Assembly (NCBI GenBank): GCA_013823135.1
Contig: PNLP01000013.1
Location: 62,001-126,000 of the forward strand
Length of the DNA: 64,000 nucleotides
Source of the DNA: Planctomycetaceae bacterium
GTDB lineage: Bacteria > Planctomycetota > Planctomycetia > Gemmatales > Gemmataceae
Direction of reading: 5' to 3'
The notes under the pieces are model-generated. The model was not told the DNA's origin and searched no databases. It saw nothing but the letters and a program-made list of their open reading frames with translations. Position numbers and translations under genes: made by a program. Positions 52,020-60,766 of this stretch are shown piece by piece (within the stretch, counting starts at the first letter, position 1; each line of letters begins with the position of its first letter).

Positions 52020-52267
52020 GGGTGTGCCACTGGTTTCCGGGGTGTGCTTGGCGGTTTCGTGTGGCATGAATTGCAATGGCAAGTCGCAAACGATTGGGAT
52101 GTCGTGTGATGCGGCGAATACGCTAATTCTGATATTCTTTCTTCCGGACAGGTCAACGCTTCCAGAACGGTTCCAGGGATGGGTGGGCATATCGCCTGGA
52201 ACCGATCAGAAGCAGACATCCGCTTGCATAGCAGCAAACGTTGTCTCCGGAAATCAGTGGCACACCC
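52020..52267 (+). mobile_element. MITE-like element copy B (intact)
   Basis: The element is 248 bp with terminal inverted repeats of 21 bp (20/21 match): GGGTGTGCCACTGG at 52020 and CCAGTGGCACACCC ending at 52267. AGGCACACC lies directly on both sides (52011-52019 and 52268-52276), a perfect 9-bp target duplication that differs from that of copy A. It has no coding frame. Orientation relative to the next gene is the same as in copy A, and it ends 91 bp before that gene's ATG. Confidence 0.9.
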
Positions 52268-52358
52268 AGGCACACCCCCCGTTTCACTCCGGCTTGCACT
52301 TTTTACCGCCATGGCGTATCGCCCCGCGTCCGGGAGTTGTCCCGCGCGGAGCCGCCGC

Positions 52359-54728
52359 ATGACCGCACGAACCATCATCTTGACCGTCGCCGCGCTTGCC
52401 CTCGCAAGTGCCGGGTGCTCGCACAACCCAGGTTACTTCCCTTACCTGATCCCCGGCGGGCCGATCGCGGAGTCGCACGCCAAGCCCGGCGGTCGCGGTT
52501 ACTTCAAGAACTTCGACCCGAAAGCCTGCAAACTTGAGATCAGTCCCAACCAGCAGATCAACGCACCGGTCGGCACGCAGGTCGTGCTCCTCGGCACGGT
52601 TGTGGACAAGGACGGCCAGCCACGGCGGTCGCGGCGGATCGAGTGGATGGTTGAGGGGCCGGGCAACATCGTCGAGGCCGACGAATCCGGCGCGTTCCCC
52701 GGTCGCGGCTACAAGAAGGACAACAAGTACGCTGTGACGTACACGAACTACGTCACCAAGACCATCACCCGCGGCAACACCGACGACGGCGACGACGTGA
52801 TCGTCGCTCCCGGTCAGACGTTCTGCGTCATTTCGTCTGCCGTGCCCGGCGAAACCGTCATCACGGGCTACGCGCCAGAAGTCTTCAACTGGGATAACGG
52901 TCGCGTTGTCGTGAAGATCAACTGGGGCGACGGCCGCTTCTCGTTCCCGGCCCCTGCCGTCGTGCGCTTCGGCGGCGAGCACACGCTCACGACCACCGTC
53001 AGTTCCACCGCGGCCGAGGGGAGCCCGAGCGGTTACCGCATCCGGTACAAGGTGCTCGAAGGCCCGCCGACCACGCTGATGTCGCGGTCCGGCACCAGCA
53101 CGAGCACGAGCCAGTCCGGGAGCAGCAACGAGGCCGAGGCGGTCACGGATGTTAATGGCGAAGGAGCAATCCGGCTCGTTCAACCCAGCCCGAAGGCAGG
53201 CAAGACTCGCGTCGCCGTCGAGATCGTGAAGCCGGCCGAAAGCGGCACCGGCCCCGGCACGGTCGTGAGCCGTCGGGAAACCGTCATCGAGTGGGCCGAA
53301 CCGCGCATCCACCTTGCGGTGAACGCCCCGACCGCGGCCGGCGTCGGCACCACGTTCCCGGTCACCATCACACTCGACAACGATGGCTCGGTGGACAGCC
53401 GCGACGCCCGCGTGAAGCTGACGCTTTCCGACGGTGCCACGCTCGAACGGAGCGAGCCGCCGCCTTCCCGGCAGGACGCCGCCGGGGGAATCACGTTCGA
53501 CCTTCCGCCCGTGCTCGGCAAGGGGAAGCAGGAAGTCACGCTTCAGGTGAAGCCGGCGCGACTCGGGCAGGTGAGCTTTAACGCCGAGGTCGCCACTGCC
53601 GACGGCCTCCAGGCCAACACGCGGGCCGTCACTCGCATCGAGCAGGGCAAGCTGCAAATGCTTGTGGAGGGGCCGGCGTCCGCAATCGCGGGCGAATCGA
53701 TCCCATTCAAGGTTGCCGTCACCAACAGCGGCGCGGTTGCGGTCGATAACGTCACCGTGTGGGCACGCTACGACGAGGGGTTGCGTTACGCCGCACCAGC
53801 CAACCCGGTCGAACTATCGGCGGGCACCATCGCACCCGGCCAGACCAAGACGCTCGACCTGCCGTTGACCGCGGCGAAGTCGGGGCGGTACGGCGTGCGT
53901 GCGACCGCCACCGCCGACGGCAGCCTGACCGCGACCGGCGAGCCCGTCGCCGTGGACGTGCAGCGTGCGGAACTGGTGCTCGCCGCGACGGGTCCGCGAC
54001 TGGTGTACCTGAACCAGGACTTCGAGTGGAACGTCACGGTGCGGAACACCGGCGACGCCGCGGTTTCCAACGTCGTGGTGCGGGCCTCGCTGCCGACGGA
54101 CGTGAAAATCAAGGCTGTCGAGGGTGCGAAGGTCGGAGCAGGTTCCGTCGAGTGGACCGTCCCCGAGATGCGTGCGGGCGAACAGCGGACGTATCGCATC
54201 CCGGCGACGGCGACCCGCCTGACCGACCGTGCGACCCTGACGGCGTCCGTGCTGGCCGATGCGACGAGCGGCGCGAAGACAGTTGGCGACCCGGTTGGCT
54301 CGAAGGCCGAATCGTCGGTTGCGATCATCGGCACGCCCGCGGTGTCGCTCGTGCTGACCGCACCGGCGGGCTTGGTGGAGGTCGGCAAGCGTGCGACGTT
54401 CACCATCAAGGTGAAGAACGAGGGGACAGTGTCCGCGAGAAAGATTGAACTGACCGGGTTCGTGCCACCGGAGTTGCGGCCCGTGCGCGGCACGGGTGCC
54501 GTGCTGGGAATCCCCAACGGCCCGGCCCCGCTGTTGGGTCGAATCGAGGGAACGGGGCGAGTCGTGTTCCCGCCGATGGAGGAGTTGCGGCCCGGCGAAA
54601 CGGTCACTTTCACAGTCGATGTAGACGCGGTGCAGGCTGGGGATGCCCGGTTCCGCGTCGAGGTCGCCGCCTCGCACCTCACGAGCCCGCTGAAGGAAGA
54701 GCAGGCGGCTCGCGTCACGGCGAAGTGA
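52359..54728 (+). CDS. Large lipoprotein with repeated CARDB/DUF11-like domains
   Basis: The 789 residues start at ATG 52359; codons open to 52179 cross the MITE and are rejected. Residues 1-20 form a lipoprotein signal with lipobox ASAGC (C20). Residues 35-300 are a unique beta-rich region. From about 310 there are four successive modules of about 110 residues resembling DUF11/CARDB (FPVTITLDNDGSVDSRDARV, FKVAVTNSGAVAVDNVTV, WNVTVRNTGDAAVSNVVV, FTIKVKNEGTVSARKIEL). It is anchored in a membrane facing the periplasm or outside. Adhesion or a scaffold role is inferred. The gene ends at a hairpin shared with the convergent gene. Confidence 0.85.
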   Translation: MTARTIILTVAALALASAGCSHNPGYFPYLIPGGPIAESHAKPGGRGYFKNFDPKACKLEISPNQQINAPVGTQVVLLGTVVDKDGQPRRSRRIEWMVEGPGNIVEADESGAFPGRGYKKDNKYAVTYTNYVTKTITRGNTDDGDDVIVAPGQTFCVISSAVPGETVITGYAPEVFNWDNGRVVVKINWGDGRFSFPAPAVVRFGGEHTLTTTVSSTAAEGSPSGYRIRYKVLEGPPTTLMSRSGTSTSTSQSGSSNEAEAVTDVNGEGAIRLVQPSPKAGKTRVAVEIVKPAESGTGPGTVVSRRETVIEWAEPRIHLAVNAPTAAGVGTTFPVTITLDNDGSVDSRDARVKLTLSDGATLERSEPPPSRQDAAGGITFDLPPVLGKGKQEVTLQVKPARLGQVSFNAEVATADGLQANTRAVTRIEQGKLQMLVEGPASAIAGESIPFKVAVTNSGAVAVDNVTVWARYDEGLRYAAPANPVELSAGTIAPGQTKTLDLPLTAAKSGRYGVRATATADGSLTATGEPVAVDVQRAELVLAATGPRLVYLNQDFEWNVTVRNTGDAAVSNVVVRASLPTDVKIKAVEGAKVGAGSVEWTVPEMRAGEQRTYRIPATATRLTDRATLTASVLADATSGAKTVGDPVGSKAESSVAIIGTPAVSLVLTAPAGLVEVGKRATFTIKVKNEGTVSARKIELTGFVPPELRPVRGTGAVLGIPNGPAPLLGRIEGTGRVVFPPMEELRPGETVTFTVDVDAVQAGDARFRVEVAASHLTSPLKEEQAARVTAK

Positions 54729-54734
54729 TTTCAC

Positions 54735-54769
54735 GGCAGAGCGTCGGCCTTAGCAGGCCGACGCTGCCA
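54735..54769. terminator. Bidirectional terminator-like hairpin
   Basis: GCGTCGGCCT (54741-54750) pairs perfectly with AGGCCGACGC (54755-54764) around TAGC, with GGCA/TGCC outside. It lies between two convergent genes and could stop both. T-runs are weak. Confidence 0.6.
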
Positions 54770-54782
54770 ACTCCGGCAACAC

Positions 54783-55121
54783 TCACTCGCCGGTCATCTT
54801 CGGTGCCAACTCTTTCAACATCTCTTTCGCCTTGGCTGCGGTGTTCGCATTCGGCTTCCGCAACTCGGCGAACCCCTTCTCCAGTACGTCGGCCCGAACC
54901 GGGTCCGTCTTCCGGACATCGGCAACGAGTTGATCGTACGACGACGCTTCACTTCCCAGCGGTTGCCCCTTGGCATAGGCCTCCAGGAGTTGTTTCGCCT
55001 GGCTGATTGGAGGGTTTTGTGGAACGTCGATCACCTCTTCCTTGATCTTCCCAGGCGGATTGCACCCGACCAGCAGTGCGGCCAGGGAAGCGACGGATCC
55101 GAAACAGATCGCGCGGATCAT
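54783..55121 (-). CDS. Small lipoprotein paired with DUF1559 gene
   Basis: The 112 residues start at ATG 55121 with GGAGGGC upstream. The lipoprotein signal has lipobox AALLVGC near residue 20. The mature part is short and helical (KQLLEAYAKGQPLG, AKAKEMLKELAPKM). The start is 13 bp after the stop of the DUF1559 gene, so both are in one transcript; small lipoproteins directly after DUF1559 genes are common in planctomycetes. The function is unknown. Confidence 0.8.
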   Translation of the reverse strand: MIRAICFGSVASLAALLVGCNPPGKIKEEVIDVPQNPPISQAKQLLEAYAKGQPLGSEASSYDQLVADVRKTDPVRADVLEKGFAELRKPNANTAAKAKEMLKELAPKMTGE

Positions 55122-55134
55122 CGGCTGCCCTCCG

Positions 55135-56151
55135 TTAGTAGTTACCCAGGGGTTGACCATCGCTTCGGTTACCGAGCCGCTGGAAGGTGATGAGATCGAT
55201 CGAGTCCTGCAGGAAGCGAACCGAGCCGTCCCCAAGCAGACCGTTCACGCCACCGGTGTGCGCACTGCGAGGAGGGATAATGCCGTAACCCCAGTCGTGG
55301 GCCCCACCCGGGCAACAGTCTCCCCCGGCGGTCGGCCACTGCCAGTTTGGCGGCGCGGCGGTGGTGAGGGTGGATTGACCAGCCGCGTACCACGCCCACA
55401 TGCCACCGTTGTTCGAGCGCACCCCGGATGGCGCAGTCTTCGCCGCTGATCCGATCGCGTCCAGTTCGGCCTGGGTCGGGAAGTTCTTGTTAACGACCGC
55501 GGTGAACAACCCATTGTTGGTGAAGAAAACGTCGTAAGGGTACTTCGAGGCGCCGGACCCGGAGAGAAGCTCCGAAGCCAGTAGCGTGTTCGAAAGCCCG
55601 TCCGTCACATCCGCCATCCGGCGGTCGCTCTGATACGCAATCATGCCATTGAATCGCGTGCCAGCCCACACCGTCTCGACGGAACTGCCTGTCGACCATC
55701 CGTAGTTCGAACCCGGCCCACTCCAGTAGTCCGATGGGTTGCCAGGAGGAGGTGCCGATGGACAGCGGAAGACCGACAGGTTGGTCTTCATCAACTGGTC
55801 GTGAGTGACGCCCCAGTTGGTTGCGTTGGCCTCGAACTGATTGAACAGCGGCCCCTGCTCGACGTAAGGAAGGATGAGGTAGCTGGCGCTGAGTGCTTCC
55901 CAGACGTTCGCACCCACCTGGCGGGCGTAGTTCCTGGGGAAGTACTGGTAGGTGTCGTGGTACGAATGCATCGCGATGCCAAGTTGCTTCAGGTTGTTCT
56001 GGCACTTCATCCGGGCGGCAGACTCTCGCACCTTTTGCACGGCGGGGAGTAGCAACCCAATCAGGATCGCGATGATCGCAATCACCACCAACAACTCAAT
56101 TAATGTGAAAGCGCGGGACCCGCCCCTGGCGGGTTTGGAGAGAGAGAGCAT
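55135..56151 (-). CDS. DUF1559 pilin-like protein
   Basis: The protein has 338 residues. RAFTLIELLVVIAIIAIL (14-31) is a type IV pilin/pseudopilin prepilin leader and helix, so cleavage and methylation at Phe15 are expected. Then come LLLPAVQKVRESAARM, NNLKQLGIAMHSYHDTY, LPYVEQGPLFNQF, DGLSNTLLASE and the C-terminal HTGGVNGLLGDGSVRFL block of the DUF1559 (SBP_bac_10) family. Planctomycetes carry dozens of these; they probably form pseudopilus-like or surface structures. It is co-transcribed with the small lipoprotein. Confidence 0.95.
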   Translation of the reverse strand: MLSLSKPARGGSRAFTLIELLVVIAIIAILIGLLLPAVQKVRESAARMKCQNNLKQLGIAMHSYHDTYQYFPRNYARQVGANVWEALSASYLILPYVEQGPLFNQFEANATNWGVTHDQLMKTNLSVFRCPSAPPPGNPSDYWSGPGSNYGWSTGSSVETVWAGTRFNGMIAYQSDRRMADVTDGLSNTLLASELLSGSGASKYPYDVFFTNNGLFTAVVNKNFPTQAELDAIGSAAKTAPSGVRSNNGGMWAWYAAGQSTLTTAAPPNWQWPTAGGDCCPGGAHDWGYGIIPPRSAHTGGVNGLLGDGSVRFLQDSIDLITFQRLGNRSDGQPLGNY

Positions 56152-56839
56152 GGAAGAGGTCCTACGAGAACAAGAAAAGGAAGTAGGCGAACTGAGTGAA
56201 GATGGGGGAATGCTCGAACAGGCAATTCGAACCAGGATAAACCAACTCCACTCACTATATATTATCGTCTAATCTTCACCAATTTCAAATGATTTTATTA
56301 GACGGCTCTCACAAATGATCGTGAACCGGAAATTGACATTATGCCACCCGTTGATATGACGTCTGTCTGCTCGATTCTATCCTCGAAGACTCGCCGCAAA
56401 ATCATTCTCGAATCCGCCTGTTTACCTGAATCATGCTTCGTTTGCCCAATACAGACGCCGAGATCTTATGGTCGTGGTATACATACCGAATTGGCTAAAT
56501 TGATGCTGTGTGATGATGATTGATTCTTTATGGACAAATCGTGGTCGATCATTGATTGATGCGTGTGCATATTTGCGGCTTGGGCGAACGACAAACGATC
56601 CCGGGTGCGACTTTGACCTGACATGCTTGTTCGGGCGTGAAACGCGTTCTGCCCAGGACTTCATCCACCCTTCTCGTGTTCTTCACACTGCACGATTACA
56701 ACGGACCATACCCGGGTCGCCGCCTGCTCGCCCCGGGTATCCATCCAGACAACCCCGAACTTTGTGGGTAAGCTGATGGAAGGTGGCCGATGGACTGGCT
56801 GCACTGTCGCGGGTGCTCGGTTTCCCAACAGGGAGAATC
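56152..56839. other. 688-bp A/T-richer gap without a recognised gene
   Basis: From about 56230 to 56560 the sequence is clearly less G/C-rich than its surroundings (for example CACTATATATTATCG near 56253 and GATTTTATTAGACGG near 56292). Short frames exist on both strands (56341-56523 plus, 56431-56664 minus) but lack ribosome sites and familiar codon use. It separates the divergent DUF1559 and response-regulator genes and may be a promoter region or a remnant of foreign DNA. Confidence 0.5.
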
Positions 56840-57604
56840 ATGACCTCGACCGCCACGCTGCCCGCCGCTCCTCCCGTCACGAGGGACGTTCCGATGGCCC
56901 AGCCGCGAATCTTGATTATTGAAGACGAACGGGGACTCACACAGTCCTTGTCGTGGTACTTCAACAAGGAAGGCTACGAAACGCATGTCGCCGACAACGG
57001 CACCGAGGGGTTACGCAAGGCCCAGACCATCCTGCCCGATGTTGTGTTGCTCGACATCATGCTGCCAGGGATGAACGGCCTCGATGTCTGCCGCGAACTG
57101 CGAGCCGGGGAACGCACTCGCGAAATCCCCATCATCATGCTCACAGCCAAGTCCGAGGAGACGGATCAGGTTGTGGGGTACTCACTCGGAGCCGACGACT
57201 ACGTTCCCAAGCCGTTCAACAACAAGGTGCTGCTCGCGAAGGTCAAGGCGCTCCTGCGGCGAGTGCAAGGATCGGGCGAACCCGGCGACGTGGCAGAATA
57301 TCACGGCGTGAAGATCGACCGCATCCGCCACCGCGTCACGTTCAACGACGAAACACTCGACCTGACGCCAACGGAATTCCGATTGCTCGAAACACTGGTC
57401 CGGCAGCCAGGGCGTGCGTTCAGCCGGCACCAGCTCATGGATACCGCGATCGGCGAAGGCTCGATCGTGTTGGAACGGACGATCGACGTTCACATCAAGA
57501 CGCTGCGTCAGAAGTTGATCCAGGCAGGCGGCGAAGGGGAGTTGATCGAGACCGTTCGCGGCGTGGGCTACCGCTTCCGCGAGGACGAGTCGCCGTCAAA
57601 GTGA
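56840..57604 (+). CDS. OmpR/PhoB-family response regulator, orphan
   Basis: The 254 residues start at ATG 56840 with AGGGAG 6 bp upstream. The receiver domain spans about 22-140: IIEDERG acidic pocket, phospho-acceptor D72 in VVLLDIMLPGMNG, MLTAKSEE and PKPF. The winged-helix DNA-binding domain covers about 155-250, with LDLTPTEFRLLETLV, RAFSRHQLMD and RTIDVHIKTLRQKL. It should bind DNA when phosphorylated. No histidine kinase is adjacent; the soluble kinase at 12193 is one candidate partner only because it is also unpaired. Confidence 0.92.
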   Translation: MTSTATLPAAPPVTRDVPMAQPRILIIEDERGLTQSLSWYFNKEGYETHVADNGTEGLRKAQTILPDVVLLDIMLPGMNGLDVCRELRAGERTREIPIIMLTAKSEETDQVVGYSLGADDYVPKPFNNKVLLAKVKALLRRVQGSGEPGDVAEYHGVKIDRIRHRVTFNDETLDLTPTEFRLLETLVRQPGRAFSRHQLMDTAIGEGSIVLERTIDVHIKTLRQKLIQAGGEGELIETVRGVGYRFREDESPSK

Positions 57605-57634
57605 TGGGTCCACTGAGTTCGTGTTTCCCAGCAC

Positions 57635-57655
57635 GGCGGACCCTCTGGGTCCGCC
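57635..57655. repeat. GGCGGACCC/GGGTCCGCC hairpin
   Basis: The 9-bp arms 57635-57643 and 57647-57655 have a 3-bp loop, 30 bp after the response-regulator stop. The same GGCGGACCC..GGGTCCGC hairpin occurs inside the element at 63857-63914. It may act as a weak terminator. Confidence 0.6.
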
Positions 57656-57745
57656 AGTTTGCGTAACACTTCCTTGAGCCACGACGCCACTTCGGCTAGC
57701 TTCGATCTATCGGCTCCACCTCCGTCTCACGTCACGGGAAATGCC

Positions 57746-58477
57746 ATGCGTGTCTATTTGCGTATCAGCGCAGTCGTCGCCGGGTTGCTCGGGATCGGCT
57801 TCGTACTGCCGGCCGTTGCTCGCCAGCCTCAGCCCGAGCCCGGCGTCGTTGCGAAGGCTACGGTCAAGCCCAAACTCGCGGTCAAGGTCTTCAAGCTGGA
57901 ACGCGCCGAACCCGGGATCGTCATTGACGCGATGACATCTCTGCTCGGAGATGCCGATATCGAGATCCCTCCGCCAGCTCTGCCGATGCAACCGGGCGCC
58001 GTGATTCTGGTGCTCCCCGGATTCGGCGGGCAACTGGGGTTCGGAGGCGGGGGGTTCGGGGGCGGCGGGTTCGGGAATCTGGGATGCGGATTCAACGGCA
58101 TGATGGGGAACGGCACAACCCCGGCCTGGCGTGCCACGGGTGACGAACGAACCGGGTCGTTGATCGTGCGGGGTTCAGAGAACCACATCAAGATCGCGAC
58201 CGACCTTGTGGCCATCCTCGACCGAAAGCCCAAGGCTCCGCTGCCGAAACTTCAGGTCGTGAAGGCGTTCTCGTTGAAACACGCCGACGCCGGGTCACTT
58301 TCGAATACCATCCAACTGCTCGGATTCGATGAAGCGAAGACGAGCATCCTCAGTGAAACGCTGCTGGCAGTCGTCGGGCCAGACGATGTCACCGGGCCGA
58401 TCGCCGAGTTGGTGAAAGAACTCGACGTGCCTGGCCGACCCAATCGCAATGACGGAGCGCCGAAGGCAGAGCGATGA
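57746..58477 (+). CDS. Exported secretin-N-domain-like protein
   Basis: The 243 residues start at ATG 57746 with GGGAA upstream. A signal peptide covers 1-25. Two repeats resemble the N1-type domains of secretins (GspD/PilQ): VKVFKLERAEPGIVIDAMTS ... RTGSLIVRGSENHIKIATDL and VVKAFSLKHADAGSLSNTIQ ... LLAVVGPDDVTGPIAELVKE. A Gly/Phe-rich loop (GGGGFGGGGFGN) interrupts the first. There is no secretin pore domain, so this is not an outer-membrane channel. It may be a periplasmic assembly ring or an independent protein. It follows the response regulator by 141 bp. Confidence 0.75.
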   Translation: MRVYLRISAVVAGLLGIGFVLPAVARQPQPEPGVVAKATVKPKLAVKVFKLERAEPGIVIDAMTSLLGDADIEIPPPALPMQPGAVILVLPGFGGQLGFGGGGFGGGGFGNLGCGFNGMMGNGTTPAWRATGDERTGSLIVRGSENHIKIATDLVAILDRKPKAPLPKLQVVKAFSLKHADAGSLSNTIQLLGFDEAKTSILSETLLAVVGPDDVTGPIAELVKELDVPGRPNRNDGAPKAER

Positions 58478-58491
58478 CGCGGTTCGACTCT

Positions 58492-59415
58492 TTACGCTGT
58501 CCAGAAAGCCGCAGCGCCGCCAAGGCGTTCGAACTCGCTTCGGAACGCGGCTGTCTGCTCGGGTGTGATGTTCGGCAGTGGCAATCGGACCGGCCCGAGG
58601 TCCACTCCGCGCATTCGCATCAGTTCCTTGGCCGCGGCCATGTAGCCCGTCCGGAACATCAACGCGACCAGTTCCACCCCCTGGAATTGCAAGTCGCGCG
58701 CGGCTGCGAAGTCGCCTCGATCCACCGCGGCGAGCAAGCGGTGGTACAGCGGCGAGGCGAAGTTGTAGCCGCTGCCGACCGCACCCCGACAACCGAGGCT
58801 AGCTGCGGCCAGCAACTGTTCATCCATTCCAAAAAGCACGTCGAGCTGCCCACCGCAGACACGCATCAATCGCTGAAACGTCATCAGGTCGGGGTTGGTG
58901 AACTTCACCCCCACGAGGGACGGAATCCGTTCGGCGGCGGCCTCGATCCAGTCCGCAACCGGGAACGTTACGCCGGTAAGAACGGGGATGTCGTAGAAGT
59001 AGAACGGCGTGTTCGGGGCAGCGTTCGCGACATCCCGGCAGCACTCGATAACCATCTCCGGCGATCGCGGCTTCAGATAACTTGGGCACACCATCGCCAC
59101 GGCAGCCGCGCCGAGTGACTCGGCACGGGCAGCCAGCGCCCGGCTCTCAGCCAGGCAATTCGACCCGACGTGGACGAGCAACCGAACCGGGGTTCCTTTC
59201 AGAACCTCCGCCCAGCGAATGGTCAGGGCATCACGCTCCGCAAAGGTCAGTGAGCTGAACTCGCCCGTGGTTCCGCCCGCGAACACGCCTGCCACCTGAT
59301 CTCGTACGAAGAGTTCGGCCTGCTTTTCGACCGCAGCGAGGTTGAGTTCCCCGGCCGGCGTGAACGGGGTCAGCGAGGCGGGAACAAGGCCGACGAACGG
59401 GGTGTGCGCGATCAT
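58492..59415 (-). CDS. Dihydrodipicolinate synthase/N-acetylneuraminate lyase family protein
   Basis: The protein has 307 residues from ATG 59415. GGTTGEFSSL (48-57) is the family's carboxylate-binding loop, Y141 in FYFYDIP and the Schiff-base lysine K171 in LVGVKFTNPD are both present. This is a TIM-barrel class I aldolase working on pyruvate-like substrates; the specificity (lysine pathway, sialic acid or sugar acids) is not evident, and the YDIP variant favours the sialic-acid-lyase-like branch over true DapA. It is the second gene after the patatin gene, 67 bp away on the same strand. Confidence 0.87.
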   Translation of the reverse strand: MIAHTPFVGLVPASLTPFTPAGELNLAAVEKQAELFVRDQVAGVFAGGTTGEFSSLTFAERDALTIRWAEVLKGTPVRLLVHVGSNCLAESRALAARAESLGAAAVAMVCPSYLKPRSPEMVIECCRDVANAAPNTPFYFYDIPVLTGVTFPVADWIEAAAERIPSLVGVKFTNPDLMTFQRLMRVCGGQLDVLFGMDEQLLAAASLGCRGAVGSGYNFASPLYHRLLAAVDRGDFAAARDLQFQGVELVALMFRTGYMAAAKELMRMRGVDLGPVRLPLPNITPEQTAAFRSEFERLGGAAAFWTA

Positions 59416-59482
59416 GGGGGAATCCGGGAAGGCAACGAGAAGCGTTCCCGGTGATGTAGCAACGGAGCAGAGAAGCGTCCGC

Positions 59483-60697
59483 TTATCGTCGATGGTGGCG
59501 TGCGGGGCGTGCGGAACTGTGAACGAACGAGTGTGGCGGTCCGCAAAGGTCGGGTGGAGCAAACTGCCATGCGGGGCCGGCAAGTCCGTCCTGCTCGCCC
59601 TCAACGTAGAGTTTCTGCATTTCAGTCTGGTCGATGCTGAGGAGCGTCTCGGCGTTGACGACCGCATCCTGCCGCAATGCGCTGAGGTGGAACCGCAGGC
59701 CCGACAACACAGCCTGACCGTGGAGGTTTCCGAGTTCGGAGCGGCAGTTCGCGTACATGATTGATTCGGTGGTCGCGCCGAGAATCGGCAGAACCCGCTG
59801 CCGAACCGGGGCGGCATCGGCATAGAGCTTGCCGGCGACCACGGCGTACAGATTGCCGGTCGCACCCGGAACCACCGGGGCCCCCGCATCCTTGCCTGCT
59901 GCTTTCCGAAACACGTGTGGCGGCACAAACAGTTGTGAGGCGATGCCGCCGTCCGCGTGCAGTTCTTCGATCGTTTGGCCTCCAACATCGACCACGAACT
60001 TCACCGGTGGGAACATTCCTGGAACCGAGCACGATGCCAACAATACGTCGCGGAAGAGTGTCGCGCCGTTGGGCAATCCGGCGACCACGCCCATGTCCCA
60101 GACCACGAGACGGCGGGTCGTCAGGTTGGTGGTGGCGACGTACAACCGTCGGCCCTTGGCGTGCTCCTCGCAAACTCGCCGGAGGAGGGCAGTGGAAATC
60201 TGCGATTCGATGAGCTTCTTCAGTGGGGTAGACGACGCGACCGCGTCCTTGAACGGAATCGTGACCCACGCCCGAATTCGGAACACATCCTCGGCGCGAA
60301 CGCCCGTGTGCAGGGACATCGCGACACCGTCGTACTCGGAACCGAGGAATGCGTAGGGGGCGATCAGTGACCCAACGCTTACCCCGGTCACCGTGTCGAA
60401 CTCTGGTCGGGTGCCCGTCTTCGTCCATCCGGCAAGGAAACCCGTGGAATACGCACCGTAGAGCCCGCCGCTGGACAGTGCCAGTACGTGCCGCTGCGGG
60501 CGTAATAAGTCCTCTTCAACGGCGGAATTGCACAGCATCACGCCCGGTGGAACCCGGGCAGGCTGCTCGACCGGCGAGAGCGACTGGCGGATCGAGAGCG
60601 GCCGTCGGCCGAACGGCTGGCAGCCGACGCCTACGGCCAACACCACGAGGAGCGTCGCGACGACGGTACGCGGATGTTGGAACAGGGAGCGCAGCAT
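59483..60697 (-). CDS. Patatin-like phospholipase, lipoprotein
   Basis: The protein has 404 residues with a lipoprotein signal, lipobox VGVGC (C26). The patatin fold shows the oxyanion loop SSGGLYGAY (75-83), the nucleophile elbow GVSVG with S107, and ADGGIASQLF with the catalytic Asp of the DGG motif. It is expected to hydrolyse acyl esters of phospholipids or other lipids from a membrane-anchored position in the periplasm. The first gene of a probable two-gene unit with the aldolase. Confidence 0.85.
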   Translation of the reverse strand: MLRSLFQHPRTVVATLLVVLAVGVGCQPFGRRPLSIRQSLSPVEQPARVPPGVMLCNSAVEEDLLRPQRHVLALSSGGLYGAYSTGFLAGWTKTGTRPEFDTVTGVSVGSLIAPYAFLGSEYDGVAMSLHTGVRAEDVFRIRAWVTIPFKDAVASSTPLKKLIESQISTALLRRVCEEHAKGRRLYVATTNLTTRRLVVWDMGVVAGLPNGATLFRDVLLASCSVPGMFPPVKFVVDVGGQTIEELHADGGIASQLFVPPHVFRKAAGKDAGAPVVPGATGNLYAVVAGKLYADAAPVRQRVLPILGATTESIMYANCRSELGNLHGQAVLSGLRFHLSALRQDAVVNAETLLSIDQTEMQKLYVEGEQDGLAGPAWQFAPPDLCGPPHSFVHSSARPARHHRR

Positions 60698-60766
60698 GAA
60701 GCCGCCCGTACCCGAACAGGGACATCTGTGTCAACCCATGAGTTACAGGGGGGTGCCTTCGTTTTT

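Noticed and set aside
52179..52358. N-terminal extension of the large lipoprotein
   Set aside because: It crosses the MITE end and would place 60 residues before a canonical lipoprotein signal.
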